Shown here: positions 1-8,440 of the stretch, in pieces
Position numbering within the stretch: the first letter of the stretch is position 1
Layout of the letters: the number at the start of each line of letters is the position of its first letter
Assembly (NCBI GenBank): GCA_016213105.1
Contig: JACRBN010000010.1
Span: forward strand, 145,681-209,680
Length of the DNA stretch: 64,000 nucleotides
Source: Chloroflexota bacterium
GTDB lineage: Bacteria; Chloroflexota; Anaerolineae; Anaerolineales; Villigracilaceae
Direction of reading: 5' to 3'
The notes under the pieces: generated by a model
What the model was told of the DNA's origin: nothing
The model's input: the letters and a program-made list of their open reading frames with translations, nothing else
Databases searched by the model: none
Position numbers and translations under genes: made by a program

Positions 1-1
1 C

Positions 2-295
2 GTCATCGCGGACATGCTCGCCCGTCATCGCAAAGTGCTGCTCATCAGTTACGCACCCCTGCTGTTGGTTGCCATCACCGCGTCCATCTTATTCTCCATC
101 CAGGTTGCCATGGGAGGAACGGCCTTCCCCGTTTGGATGGCCGCCGTCAATCCCGTGACCGTCACCATCGTCTGGATGCTGGGCAAGCGCATCCTGCCGC
201 AGTTCATCCGCGACTGGACAGAGGGCGCGGGTTTCAACATCGCCTACCTGGTCTTCTTTATCTGTACGACATCGACCCTTTGGAACGGAATCTAA
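2..295 (+). CDS. C-terminal part of an integral membrane protein (truncated by window start)
   Basis: The reading frame is open from the left edge of the window and stops at 295, so the N-terminus lies outside. The visible 97 residues contain two or three hydrophobic segments (roughly 10-35, 40-58 and 75-93), which indicates a multi-pass inner-membrane protein. An internal ATG at 14 could be read as a start, but the frame stays open upstream. I do not recognise the family. It sits 25 bases ahead of the multicopper oxidase gene on the same strand and could belong to the same transcript. Confidence 0.55.
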   Translation, partial: VIADMLARHRKVLLISYAPLLLVAITASILFSIQVAMGGTAFPVWMAAVNPVTVTIVWMLGKRILPQFIRDWTEGAGFNIAYLVFFICTTSTLWNGI

Positions 296-320
296 TCTTT
301 AACGGCATTGGAGAACGAAC

Positions 321-1352
321 ATGAAAAACAAATTTTCACGCAGGGACTTTTTCAAAATTGGCGGTCTCGGGCTTTTGACCGCGGCAGGCGCGACTGCGCT
401 TGGAAACATGGCGCCTGGACACGACCACAGCGCCCATGCGCAGGCGCAGGCCACGCCGATGAGTCACGGTTCCATGCCTGGCACAGGCGAGGTGGATCAC
501 GAGAAGAACGGCTTCAACCCGACCGACATCCTGACCGACTTCGACTACGGCAAGGTTTCCACTTTACCCAATGGTCAGACGTTGCGCGAGTACGAAATTG
601 TCGTGGTCAACAAAAACATCGAGATCGTGCCAGGCATCGAGTTCCCCGCCTGGACGTACAATGGCCGCATCCCTGGCCCGACGCTGCGCGCCACCGAAGG
701 CGATCACGTCCGCATACACTTTGTGAACGGCAGCAACCATCCGCACACCATGCACTTCCACGGATTTCACGCTGGCGTCATGGACGGCGTGCCTGGCTCG
801 GGCCCTGGCGGCAACGTGGAACCTGGCAGCGAATTCGTTTACGAGTTCGACGCGGAGCCGTTCGGCCTGCACCTCTATCACTGCCACGCCTTCCCGCTGG
901 CGCGTCATATCGCCAAGGGCCTGTACGGCGCGTTCATCATCGATCCCAAACAGGGACGCCCGCCCGTCAACCACGAAATGGTCATGGTCATGAGCGGCTT
1001 CGATGTGGACTTCGACGACGCCAACGATTTCTACGCGGTCAACGCCATCCCCTTCCATTACCAGAATCACCCCATCCAATTCCGCGTCGGCGAGACGGTG
1101 CGTCTCTACGTGGTCAACATCCTCGAATTCGACCTGGTCAACTCCTTCCACCTGCATGCCAGTTTCTTCCACTACTATCCCACGGGCACCAGCCTGACGC
1201 CCTCCGAATTCACCGATACCATCATTCAGGGACAGGCCCAGCGCGGCATTCTCGAATTCAGCTATAAATATCCAGGCATGTACATGTTCCACGCCCACGT
1301 GACCGAGTTCGCGGAACTTGGCTGGAACGGCATGTTCGAAGTTCTGGCATAG
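321..1352 (+). CDS. Two-domain multicopper oxidase, probably Tat-exported
   Basis: Predicted copper enzyme that would oxidise a substrate (metal ion or phenolic) and reduce oxygen outside the cytoplasm. Residues 6-12 (SRRDFFK) followed by a hydrophobic stretch form a Tat-type signal. Two cupredoxin domains follow, about 75-210 and 215-343. Four H-x-H motifs are visible: HFH near 143, HCH near 190, HLH near 277 and HAH near 324. That is the set needed for a trinuclear copper centre, so it resembles two-domain multicopper oxidases more than NirK. The type 1 site lies in domain 1 (HCH plus a following ARH), with Leu in the sequence GLYG where NirK has the axial Met. The ZIP transporter and iron regulators downstream suggest a role in metal handling; the substrate is unknown. 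Confidence 0.85.
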   Translation: MKNKFSRRDFFKIGGLGLLTAAGATALGNMAPGHDHSAHAQAQATPMSHGSMPGTGEVDHEKNGFNPTDILTDFDYGKVSTLPNGQTLREYEIVVVNKNIEIVPGIEFPAWTYNGRIPGPTLRATEGDHVRIHFVNGSNHPHTMHFHGFHAGVMDGVPGSGPGGNVEPGSEFVYEFDAEPFGLHLYHCHAFPLARHIAKGLYGAFIIDPKQGRPPVNHEMVMVMSGFDVDFDDANDFYAVNAIPFHYQNHPIQFRVGETVRLYVVNILEFDLVNSFHLHASFFHYYPTGTSLTPSEFTDTIIQGQAQRGILEFSYKYPGMYMFHAHVTEFAELGWNGMFEVLA

Positions 1353-1362
1353 AGGTGACATC

Positions 1363-2556
1363 ATGACCACATCCCCCACCTCCACAACAAAAAACCGCTC
1401 AGGCCTGCAAACCCTCGGCCTGTTCCTGATCCCGATCATTCTTCTGGCTGGCGTAATCGCGCTCTTCCTCTCCACGGGCGGCGGACTGCATCTCGTGGCC
1501 CCTGTCCCCGTTGAGGCGCTGACGGTCGAACGCTACACGCTCGAACATGGGCGCATCCTGATCCACGTCCAAAACACGGGGCCGCAGGAAATCGTCCTGG
1601 CTCAGGCGGTGATCAACTCGGCGATCTGGCCCTTCGAGGTCACACCCGCTGCGACCATCCCGCGCCTGGGACGCGCCACCGTGCATATCGACTATCCCTG
1701 GACGTACGGCGAAGCCTATGCCGTGACGCTGTTCTCCTCGAATTCCATCGCTTTCAACCTGGAGATTCCCGTCGCCTTCGAGACACCCCAGCCCTCGAGT
1801 AAAACCTTCTGGTCATTTGCGTTGATCGGGTTGTACGTCGGCGTCATCCCGATCTTCCTGGGCCTGTTCTGGTTCCCCGCCCTGCGCCAGCTTGGCCGCC
1901 GCTGGATGATCTTCCTCATGGCGATCACGGCTGGACTGTTGATCTTCCTCGGCCTCGACACCCTCGCAGAAGCGTTGGATGTTGCCGCGGGCGTCGGCGG
2001 GCCGTTCCAGGGCGTTGGGTTGATCGGCATCGGCTCGGTCGGCACCTTCATGCTGCTGGACGCCATCAGCCGCCGCCAAAGCGGCATCGTCCGCGACGAG
2101 GCCTCCCGCCGCCTGTCGGTCGCCTTCATGATCGCGACGGGCATCGGCCTGCACAACCTCGGCGAGGGACTTGCCATCGGGGCAGCTTACAATATTGGAG
2201 AGATTGCACTGGGGTCGTTCCTCGTGGTTGGGTTTATCATTCAAAACATCACCGAAGGGCTGGGCATTATCGCGCCCGTCCTGCGCGACCGACCCAGGGT
2301 CACACAACTGGCGCTGATGGGACTGATCGGCGGCGCGCCCGCCATCCTCGGCGCGTGGCTGGGCGGCTTCGCCCCCTCGCCTGTCCTGGCCGTGCTCTTC
2401 CTGGCCATCGGCACAGGCGCCATCTTCGAGGTCGTCTATGAAGTCGCCAAGTTAATTCAAAAGGACATTACCCGCGAGCCCATGCCAATGCTCGTCTTCT
2501 CGGGCGTACTGGCTGGCATGCTGCTGCTCTGGGTCACGGGCCTGTTTATCAAGTAG
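1363..2556 (+). CDS. ZIP-family divalent metal transporter with N-terminal extension
   Basis: Membrane transporter for Zn, Fe or Mn type cations. The start at 1363 was preferred to an upstream ATG at 1318 because GAGGTG lies 5-10 bases before it and the gene then begins 10 bases after the oxidase stop. A hydrophobic N-terminal segment (about 13-35) and a soluble part to about residue 150 precede the ZIP core. The core carries the hallmark HNLGEG motif near 263-268 and NITEGLGI near 295, which line the metal path in TM4 and TM5. The roughly 110-residue extracytoplasmic domain before the core is not part of a minimal ZIP protein. Tight linkage to the copper oxidase and to the DtxR gene supports a metal-responsive operon. 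Confidence 0.88.
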   Translation: MTTSPTSTTKNRSGLQTLGLFLIPIILLAGVIALFLSTGGGLHLVAPVPVEALTVERYTLEHGRILIHVQNTGPQEIVLAQAVINSAIWPFEVTPAATIPRLGRATVHIDYPWTYGEAYAVTLFSSNSIAFNLEIPVAFETPQPSSKTFWSFALIGLYVGVIPIFLGLFWFPALRQLGRRWMIFLMAITAGLLIFLGLDTLAEALDVAAGVGGPFQGVGLIGIGSVGTFMLLDAISRRQSGIVRDEASRRLSVAFMIATGIGLHNLGEGLAIGAAYNIGEIALGSFLVVGFIIQNITEGLGIIAPVLRDRPRVTQLALMGLIGGAPAILGAWLGGFAPSPVLAVLFLAIGTGAIFEVVYEVAKLIQKDITREPMPMLVFSGVLAGMLLLWVTGLFIK

Positions 2557-2606
2557 CGCAATTTGGCAAATCCCTGGCACTTGCACGCCAGGGCAAGTGT
2601 GCGCTA
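2554..2606. repeat. Intergenic hairpin (REP-like) before the DtxR gene
   Basis: Nested inverted repeat: TAGCGCA (2554-2560) pairs with TGCGCTA (2600-2606), and CCCTGGC (2572-2578) with GCCAGGG (2587-2593). It begins at the ZIP stop codon and ends just before the AGGAG of the next gene. Similar GCGCAATTTG-type palindromes occur near 62550. It may tune expression between the two genes or be a dispersed palindromic repeat. Confidence 0.6.
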
Positions 2607-2617
2607 CAGGAGAAAAA

Positions 2618-3280
2618 ATGACAGAAGTGCTCACGCAATCGATTCAGGATTATCTGAAACACATCTACAACCTCAGCGCCAACGGGACGCCCGCCAGTAC
2701 CAACGATCTGGCCGCACATCTTGGCATCGCGCCTGCCTCGGTCACGGGCATGATCCAGCGCCTGGCCAGCGCCGAACCGCCGCTGATCCTCTACAAAAAG
2801 CATCAGGGTGTTACGCTCACCTCCCAGGGCGAACGCGCCGCGCTGGAGGTCATCCGCCACCACCGCCTGCTGGAGGCCTGGCTTGTGCAGACCCTCGGCT
2901 ACTCCTGGGACGAAGTCCACGAGGAGGCCGAACGCCTCGAACACGTCATCTCGGAGGACTTCGAGCGCCGCATCGCCGCCGCCATGGGGCATCCCGTCCG
3001 CGACCCGCACGGCGACCCGATCCCAACCGAGGACTTGACCATGCCTGCCGAGGATACGCGTCCCCTCGCCACCCTGCGGACGGGGGAGGCTGGCACCGTT
3101 AAACGCGTCAACGGCGCCGACCCAGCCTTCCTGCGCCACCTGCAGGGCCTGGGCCTCGTCCCTGGCGCGCAGGTCTGTGTGCGCGAGTATTCCGAATTCG
3201 ATGGCAACCTGACCCTTGAGGTCAACGGTCACACCGCCTTCGTGGTGGGGCCCGCCATCACCAATCAGATTTTTGTTTAG
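2618..3280 (+). CDS. DtxR/MntR-family metal-dependent transcriptional regulator with FeoA/SH3 domain
   Basis: Predicted iron- or manganese-sensing repressor. The start at 2618 follows AGGAG (2608-2612); an upstream ATG at 2597 lacks this spacing. Residues 1-75 form the winged helix (recognition helix near PASVTGMIQRL). Residues 76-140 form the dimerisation and metal-binding segment, rich in His and Glu (HHRLLEAWLV, EEAERLEHVI). The FeoA/SH3-like domain covers about 148-220. At 220 residues it matches the usual family length. Its place between a ZIP transporter and feoB genes suggests that it controls this block, but no palindromic operator was identified with confidence. Confidence 0.9.
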   Translation: MTEVLTQSIQDYLKHIYNLSANGTPASTNDLAAHLGIAPASVTGMIQRLASAEPPLILYKKHQGVTLTSQGERAALEVIRHHRLLEAWLVQTLGYSWDEVHEEAERLEHVISEDFERRIAAAMGHPVRDPHGDPIPTEDLTMPAEDTRPLATLRTGEAGTVKRVNGADPAFLRHLQGLGLVPGAQVCVREYSEFDGNLTLEVNGHTAFVVGPAITNQIFV

Positions 3281-3305
3281 CTACAGAAAGTTTACAGGTA
3301 TTCAA

Positions 3306-3902
3306 ATGAATGAAAACACGTTTCGTATTCTTGCAGGTCTGATCCTGTTTACTGGAATAGGCATCTCAAGTTACTACCGCCGCAAAGCGGACAAGGACAG
3401 TGGCGAAACCGTCTCCCGCAAGGCGGACGGCAGTCTCACGATGAACGTCATCAAGATCGGCGGGCTGATCCTCTGGCTGAGTCCGCTGGCGTATTTGGTC
3501 AACCCCGCCTGGATGAGCTGGTCGAAGCTCGGCCTGCCCGACGGAATCCGCTGGCTGGGAGTAGGCGTTGGGGTGCTGTGTATCTTCGGAATGTACTGGC
3601 TGTTCAGCAGCATCGGCAGCAGCATCACCCCCACCAGCGTCACGCGCAGGGAACACAAACTCATCACCAACGGCATTTATCGCTGGATACGACATCCGCT
3701 GTACACGGTCGGGTCATCCTTCATTGTGGCACTCGGCCTGATGGCAGATAACTGGTTCATCATCCTGATGGCTCTGCTGGCATTTACCGCAATGGCCGTC
3801 CGCACCCCAAAAGAGGAAGCCAATCTCATCGAGAAATTCGGCGACGCGTATCGCGACTACATGAAAACCACTGGCGCATTTCTGCCAAAAATCAAATCAT
3901 AG
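3306..3902 (+). CDS. Isoprenylcysteine carboxyl methyltransferase-like membrane protein
   Basis: Small integral membrane methyltransferase-like protein of 198 residues. The start at 3306 gives a protein beginning with a hydrophobic helix; longer frames overlap the DtxR gene. Four or five membrane segments are visible, and the C-terminal part has the family signature GIYRWIRHPLYT (about 119-130), followed by EEANLIEKFG, which in ICMT/PEMT relatives contributes to S-adenosylmethionine binding. The substrate cannot be read from sequence, and bacterial members often methylate lipids or small molecules. It lies in the metal-regulation operon, 25 bases after dtxR and 9 before the next regulator. 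Confidence 0.78.
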   Translation: MNENTFRILAGLILFTGIGISSYYRRKADKDSGETVSRKADGSLTMNVIKIGGLILWLSPLAYLVNPAWMSWSKLGLPDGIRWLGVGVGVLCIFGMYWLFSSIGSSITPTSVTRREHKLITNGIYRWIRHPLYTVGSSFIVALGLMADNWFIILMALLAFTAMAVRTPKEEANLIEKFGDAYRDYMKTTGAFLPKIKS

Positions 3903-3911
3903 AGGCATTCC

Positions 3912-4916
3912 ATGAACCTGATGTATTGGACAATTCTTGTCATTGCACTGGCGCTGGTCATCCTCCTGCCCCGCGTGGGCCTGCTCGCCCTCTTCAAAAA
4001 CTGGCGCGCAACCCATGAACGCGAACAGATGGAGGACGCACTCAAGCACCTGATCGACCGCGAGCAAAGCGGGCGTCACGCCTCTCCCGAGTCACTGGGC
4101 GGCACGCTCGACCTCTCGCGCGCCAAAGTCACGCGGCTGATCGAGGCCATGGAGACGCAGGGTCTGATCGAGTCGCGCGGCGCGGAACTGCATCTCACCG
4201 CCGCGGGCGAACGCTGGGCCCTGCACGTCGTCCGCGCGCACCGCTTGTGGGAGCGCTATCTCGCGGATGAGGCCCGCATGCCGCTCGGCCAGATCCACAA
4301 CGAGGCACACCGCCGCGAACACAATCTGACCGACGCCCAACTCGACGCGCTGGATGCCGCCCTCGGCCACCCCACCCGCGATCCGCACGGCGACTTCATC
4401 CCGACCCGTGAGGGCGCCCTGCCCAAAGCGGAGGGAATGCCGCTGACGGCGTGGCAGACCGACCGTCCCGCCCGCATTGTGCACCTGGAGGATGAACCCG
4501 CCATCGCGTTCGAGCAAATCCTGGCGGCGGGACTCCGCCTGGGGCAAACCATCCGCATTTTGGAACGCACGCCGCAGCGCCTCATCCTGAGCGACGGCGA
4601 GAACGAGTACCGCCTCGCGCCGACCGTGGCCGCCAACGTGAGCGTGGCCGCCCTGCCCGAAAGCGAACTGCTCAAGCGCGAAGCCGTGCCGCTGGTGGAA
4701 CTGGCGCATGATCAGCGCGCCGAGATCGTCGTGCTCGACGAGGCCGTGCAGGGCTTCACCCGCCGCCGATTCCTCGACCTGGGCCTGACGCCTGGAACAT
4801 TGATCTACCCCGAACTGCAAAACTTCTTCGGCGACCCGCGCGCCTACCGCGTGCGCGGCACGCTCATCGCGCTGCGCAAAGACCAAGCCGCGCAGATCTG
4901 GGTCAAACCTGTTTAA
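3912..4916 (+). CDS. Membrane-anchored DtxR-type regulator with two C-terminal FeoA-like domains
   Basis: Composite 334-residue protein. Residues 3-27 form one hydrophobic helix, so the protein is probably tethered to the membrane. Residues 38-105 are a DtxR-like winged helix (LDLSRAKVTRLIEAM). Residues 105-160 resemble the DtxR dimerisation/metal segment (HRLWERYLADEARMPLGQ). Two FeoA/SH3-like modules follow at about 175-250 and 258-334; the second contains RRRFLDLGLTPGT, typical of FeoA. No separate feoA gene is seen, and feoB starts 64 bases downstream, so the tandem FeoA part may serve as the FeoA partner of FeoB. The role is inferred from order and domain content. Confidence 0.78.
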   Translation: MNLMYWTILVIALALVILLPRVGLLALFKNWRATHEREQMEDALKHLIDREQSGRHASPESLGGTLDLSRAKVTRLIEAMETQGLIESRGAELHLTAAGERWALHVVRAHRLWERYLADEARMPLGQIHNEAHRREHNLTDAQLDALDAALGHPTRDPHGDFIPTREGALPKAEGMPLTAWQTDRPARIVHLEDEPAIAFEQILAAGLRLGQTIRILERTPQRLILSDGENEYRLAPTVAANVSVAALPESELLKREAVPLVELAHDQRAEIVVLDEAVQGFTRRRFLDLGLTPGTLIYPELQNFFGDPRAYRVRGTLIALRKDQAAQIWVKPV

Positions 4917-4923
4917 GTCAAAA

Positions 4924-4968
4924 GTCGAAAGTCAAAGGTCGCGCGACTTTTGACCTTCAACTTTCGAC
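4924..4968. repeat. Intergenic stem-loop before feoB
   Basis: GTCGAAAGT (4924-4932) pairs with ACTTTCGAC (4960-4968), and AAGGTC (4935-4940) with GACCTT (4952-4957). The structure fills most of the 64-base gap before feoB and could be a dispersed palindromic repeat or a regulatory hairpin. No T-run follows, so it is not a typical terminator. Confidence 0.6.
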
Positions 4969-4980
4969 ACTGGAGAATTT

Positions 4981-5817
4981 ATGACCAACACAAAAGTACC
5001 CCTGCCCACCGAACACTGCGAGACCTGTCCCGCCTTTTATCAACTCGAACAGATGGGCATCAAGGTCGGCGACTTCGACCGCGTCATCGCGCTGGCGGGC
5101 AACCCGAACACGGGCAAGTCCACGCTCTTCAACACGCTGACGGGCCTCAAGCAGCACACGGGCAACTGGCCTGGCAAGACCGTCACGCGCGCCGAGGGCG
5201 GCTACCAGTTCAACAACGTCAAATACAAACTAGTCGACCTGCCTGGCACCTACTCGCTCTTATCCGCTTCACAGGATGAGGAAGTGGCGCGCGACTTCAT
5301 CCTCTTCGGCCAGCCCGATTGCACCATCGTCGTCACGGACGCCACGGCGCTCGAGCGCAACTTGAACCTGGCCATGCAGGTGATGGAGATCACCGACCGC
5401 GTGGTGGTCGCCATCAACCTGATGGACGAGGCCCGCCGCAAAGGCCTGGAGGTGGACGCCCGCTCCCTGAGCCGCGACCTGGGCGTGCCCGCCATCCCGA
5501 TCACGGCCCGCACGGGCGAGGGAGTCCACACCCTGCTGGGCACGATTGCCGAAGTGATCGAAGGCAAGGTCTCCACCAAACCCATCCGCGTGAGCGGCAC
5601 GCCTGAATTCCAGAAAGCCGTCCAGGAACTGGCCGCCATGATCGAAGAGATGACGCCAGGCATCCCGAACGCGCGCTGGCTGGCCATCCGCCTGCTGGAC
5701 GGGGATGCGCGTGTGCAGCAGGCGCTGCTCAATGGCGAACTCGGCGAGATCGTCGCCCGCCAACAGCGTGCCGACGTGCAATTCAGCGGAAAGATGTCCG
5801 TGGAAGGACGTCAGTAA
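4981..5817 (+). CDS. feoB: FeoB N-terminal GTPase domain (separate gene)
   Basis: Cytosolic G-protein part of the ferrous iron transporter FeoB. G motifs are all visible: P-loop GNPNTGKST near residues 40-48, the G2 threonine region after TVTRAEGG, DLPGTYSL near 84-91, and NLMDEA near 141-146 (NxxD). A short Cys-containing N-terminus (EHCETCPAFY) may bind metal. The helical GDI region extends to the end at 278 residues. The membrane permease part is not attached and is encoded by the next gene, in another frame, after a structured 128-base gap. In most bacteria FeoB is a single chain of 600-800 residues. Confidence 0.93.
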   Translation: MTNTKVPLPTEHCETCPAFYQLEQMGIKVGDFDRVIALAGNPNTGKSTLFNTLTGLKQHTGNWPGKTVTRAEGGYQFNNVKYKLVDLPGTYSLLSASQDEEVARDFILFGQPDCTIVVTDATALERNLNLAMQVMEITDRVVVAINLMDEARRKGLEVDARSLSRDLGVPAIPITARTGEGVHTLLGTIAEVIEGKVSTKPIRVSGTPEFQKAVQELAAMIEEMTPGIPNARWLAIRLLDGDARVQQALLNGELGEIVARQQRADVQFSGKMSVEGRQ

Positions 5818-5819
5818 TT

Positions 5820-5924
5820 CCGATGGTTGAGTAGGGCGGGCACTTTTCCCGCCCGTATCGAAACCATCGGTCAAAGCAAGAATATGTGGTCTCGGTACGG
5901 CGGAAGAACACCGCCTACTCGACC
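5820..5924. repeat. Complex palindromic spacer between the two feoB genes
   Basis: CCGATGGTT (5820-5828) pairs with AACCATCGG (5862-5870) and encloses a second stem, GGGCGGG (5834-5840) with CCCGCCC (5848-5854). A further copy of the left arm in inverted orientation (CCGCCTACTCGACC, 5911-5924) ends close to the next gene. It may act as a processing or attenuating structure, or be an inserted palindromic repeat. Confidence 0.65.
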
Positions 5925-5945
5925 ACCTTATGAAATGGATAACCT

Positions 5946-7346
5946 ATGACAACACCCATCCAACCCAACGACATCCTCGTCAAGGCCGAGGCCTTGCGCA
6001 ATGGCCTCAGCACAGGCTTCCGCGATGAGATCGTCAAATCGCTGTATACCGAGGCCGAGAGCATCGCCCGCCGCGCTGTCAAGGCCGCCTCGGACAAAAA
6101 ATACGACTTCGACCAGAAGGTCGACCGTCTGGTCACCTCGCCCCTCACGGGGCTGCCGATCATGCTCCTGCTGCTCGGCCTAATCATTTGGCTGACCGTC
6201 GAAGGCGCGAACGTGGCCTCCGATGCCATCGCCACCGTGTTGTTCACCCTGGGCGACTGGGGCCGCGCCCTGTTCGAAAGCATCAACGCGCCGTGGTGGA
6301 TCACTGGCCTGCTCTGGGACGGCGTCTATCGCGGGCTGGCCTGGGTCATTGCAGTCATGCTCCCGCCGATGGCAATCTTCTTCCCCGCTTTCACTTTTAT
6401 GGAAGACCTGGGTTACCTGCCGCGCGTGGCCTTCAACCTGGACTGGATGTTCAAGAAGGCGGGCGCGCACGGCAAGCAGTCCCTGACCATGGCGATGGGC
6501 TTCGGCTGCAACGCCGCGGGCGTGGTGGCGACGCGCGTGATCGACTCGCCGCGCGAACGCCTGATCGCCATCCTGACCAATAACTTCGTGCCATGCAATG
6601 GACGCTTCCCGACCCTGATCATGCTGGCCACCGTTTTCGTGGCGGCGTCCTTCCCCCCAGCCCTGACCTCGTTCATCGCGGCGGGAACCGTCGTCGGCGT
6701 GGTGCTGATCGGCGTGGGCTTCACCTTCCTGATGTCATGGCTGCTCTCGCGGACGGTGCTCAAAGGTGAAGCCTCCGCGTTCACGCTGGAACTGCCTCCC
6801 TACCGCCGCCCGAACATCAGCCGCATCCTGTACACGTCCCTGATCGACCGCACCATCTTCGTGCTGTGGCGCGCGATGCAGACCGCCGCCCCCGCGGGCG
6901 CGCTCATCTGGATCCTGGCCAACGTGCCCCTCGGGGACTCGAACCTGGCCGCCGCCATTGCAAGCTGGCTCAACCCCTTCGGCCTGCTGCTGGGCCTGGA
7001 CGGCGTGATCATCCTCTCATACATCATTGCCATCCCCGCCAACGAGATCGTCGTCCCAACCATGATGATGATGTACATGGGCGCAGGCATGATGGTGGAC
7101 GGCCCGTCCACGAATGAGGCCATTCGCAGCCTGCTGGTCAACGGTCACGGTTGGACGATGCTGACCGCCATCAACCTTATGCTGTTTGCCCTGCTGCACA
7201 ATCCGTGCGGCACAACCATCATCACGATTTACAAGGAAACCAAGTCTATCAAATGGGCCGCCTTGAGTGTGGTCATCACATTGGGCACGGCATTTCTGGT
7301 GACGTTCCTGACGGCGACGGTGGCGAGATTGCTGGGGTGGGTGTAG
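5946..7346 (+). CDS. feoB: FeoB membrane permease domain (separate gene)
   Basis: Polytopic membrane part of the ferrous iron transporter, 466 residues with about eight to ten membrane helices. It has two Gate/nucleoside-recognition-like regions: one near 165-260 contains GFGCNAAGVVATRVI and the motif NNFVPCNGRFPT, and the second near 330-460 contains LHNPCGTTI. Conserved Cys residues in these gates (GCN, PCNGR, NPCGT) match FeoB. It starts with its own ATG, though no strong Shine-Dalgarno sequence is visible. It must work with the GTPase encoded just upstream. Whether the split is ancestral or recent cannot be told from one copy, but both frames look intact. Confidence 0.92.
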   Translation: MTTPIQPNDILVKAEALRNGLSTGFRDEIVKSLYTEAESIARRAVKAASDKKYDFDQKVDRLVTSPLTGLPIMLLLLGLIIWLTVEGANVASDAIATVLFTLGDWGRALFESINAPWWITGLLWDGVYRGLAWVIAVMLPPMAIFFPAFTFMEDLGYLPRVAFNLDWMFKKAGAHGKQSLTMAMGFGCNAAGVVATRVIDSPRERLIAILTNNFVPCNGRFPTLIMLATVFVAASFPPALTSFIAAGTVVGVVLIGVGFTFLMSWLLSRTVLKGEASAFTLELPPYRRPNISRILYTSLIDRTIFVLWRAMQTAAPAGALIWILANVPLGDSNLAAAIASWLNPFGLLLGLDGVIILSYIIAIPANEIVVPTMMMMYMGAGMMVDGPSTNEAIRSLLVNGHGWTMLTAINLMLFALLHNPCGTTIITIYKETKSIKWAALSVVITLGTAFLVTFLTATVARLLGWV

Positions 7347-7355
7347 GAAGTAAGT

Positions 7356-7376
7356 GGTAATTGGTAATTGGTAATT
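7356..7376. repeat. Three tandem copies of a 7-base unit
   Basis: GGTAATT is repeated three times in tandem (7356-7362, 7363-7369, 7370-7376) directly after the feoB permease stop codon. It is probably a replication-slippage product with no evident function. Confidence 0.7.
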
Positions 7377-7380
7377 GATG

Positions 7381-7416
7381 AACAGGCCGTGTGGACTCAC
7401 ATCCGCACGGCCTGTT
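7381..7416. terminator. Bidirectional terminator between convergent genes
   Basis: AACAGGCCGTG (7381-7391) pairs with CACGGCCTGTT (7406-7416). It lies between the + strand feoB permease gene and the - strand hydrolase gene. T-runs are weak on both sides, so termination efficiency is uncertain. Confidence 0.6.
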
Positions 7417-7434
7417 GCTTTCACGTAGTGTAAA

Positions 7435-8367
7435 TTATTGGATTGGTGTCGCAAAGAATTCGCGCAGAAAACCCGTGTACTCATCGGCCAGTTTCAGGTA
7501 GGGGAAATGTCCCACGCCAGAGAGGGTCTGCACAACCGCGGTGGGATAGGTCTGCTTCAACTGCTCGCGCAGGGCCAACTCGACCAGCGGATCATTATCC
7601 GCTTCGATGATTAGGACGGGAATGCCCAGTGCGGCGGGATCGGGCGCGGTAAACGGGTCGACGACGCAGCGGTAGCGCCCCAGCACCTGTCCCTTGGTCA
7701 TGCGTCCATGGCCGATATCCATCAGGAAGGCCAGGGTCAATTCATCGTTGCCCGAGGCGGGATAGACGCTTTCGGCGAAGCTGCCGCGCAGCACATCGAT
7801 TACCAGCCATTCGGGCAGGTATGGCAGGGCGGCGCCGATGATTTTGTTCTTTTCGGCGATCAACTCATTCGGCGGGAAGGTGTTCGAGAAAACGGCGCGC
7901 AGCACTCGGTCGGGATGGTTCGCGACCAGGTATTGGGTCAGGTAGCCTCCCAGCGACGTCCCCACCACGTTGACCGCATCCACGCCCTCAGCGTCCAGAA
8001 TCCCCAACACGCCCGTGGACAATTCCTCCAGTGTATCCAGCGGCGGATACGTGACCGAGATGACGCGATAATCCGCCTGCAGAGCCTCCATTTGCTGCCA
8101 CCAAATGTCGTATGCGCCCGTCATGCCATGCAGGAAGAGGATGGTTTCTTCGCCCTGCCCAAAGGAGGCGTATTCCCAGGAAACGCCATTCACCTCGATT
8201 AATTGGGGCGGATGTGCGGCGCGAAAGGCTCGCAAAGAAGCCACCTTCTCAGGCTCAACCTTCGCGTACAGTTGATCGAGCGGAGCGCGCGGCACGGGCC
8301 AAAGATAAACAGCCAGAATCACAACCAGCAAAACGAGCGGGACGATCCATTTCTTATTCATTCGCAT
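7435..8367 (-). CDS. Alpha/beta hydrolase with N-terminal membrane anchor
   Basis: Predicted serine hydrolase, substrate unknown. The start at 8367 is preferred because GGAG lies nine bases upstream; an in-frame ATG at 8400 would add eleven residues with no clear ribosome site. A hydrophobic segment at about 6-24 anchors the protein. The oxyanion-hole motif FLHGMTG lies near residue 77, the nucleophile elbow GTSLGG near 136, the acidic residue in IEADNDP near 254 and the catalytic His in GVGHFPY near 288. Order and spacing match an intact hydrolase. It is convergent with feoB and divergent from the aldo/keto reductase gene. Confidence 0.85.
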   Translation of the reverse strand: MRMNKKWIVPLVLLVVILAVYLWPVPRAPLDQLYAKVEPEKVASLRAFRAAHPPQLIEVNGVSWEYASFGQGEETILFLHGMTGAYDIWWQQMEALQADYRVISVTYPPLDTLEELSTGVLGILDAEGVDAVNVVGTSLGGYLTQYLVANHPDRVLRAVFSNTFPPNELIAEKNKIIGAALPYLPEWLVIDVLRGSFAESVYPASGNDELTLAFLMDIGHGRMTKGQVLGRYRCVVDPFTAPDPAALGIPVLIIEADNDPLVELALREQLKQTYPTAVVQTLSGVGHFPYLKLADEYTGFLREFFATPIQ

Positions 8368-8440
8368 GACGTTCTCCAGCCGCTGATTGTACACGCCCAT
8401 CGGGTAAAATCAAGCCATCACTTTTCAAGGAGCCATCAAA

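Noticed and set aside
4981..7346. Possibility that feoB is one gene broken by a frameshift
   Set aside because: The gap is 128 bases with several stops and large palindromes, and both parts start and end at natural domain limits, so a simple frameshift does not explain it.
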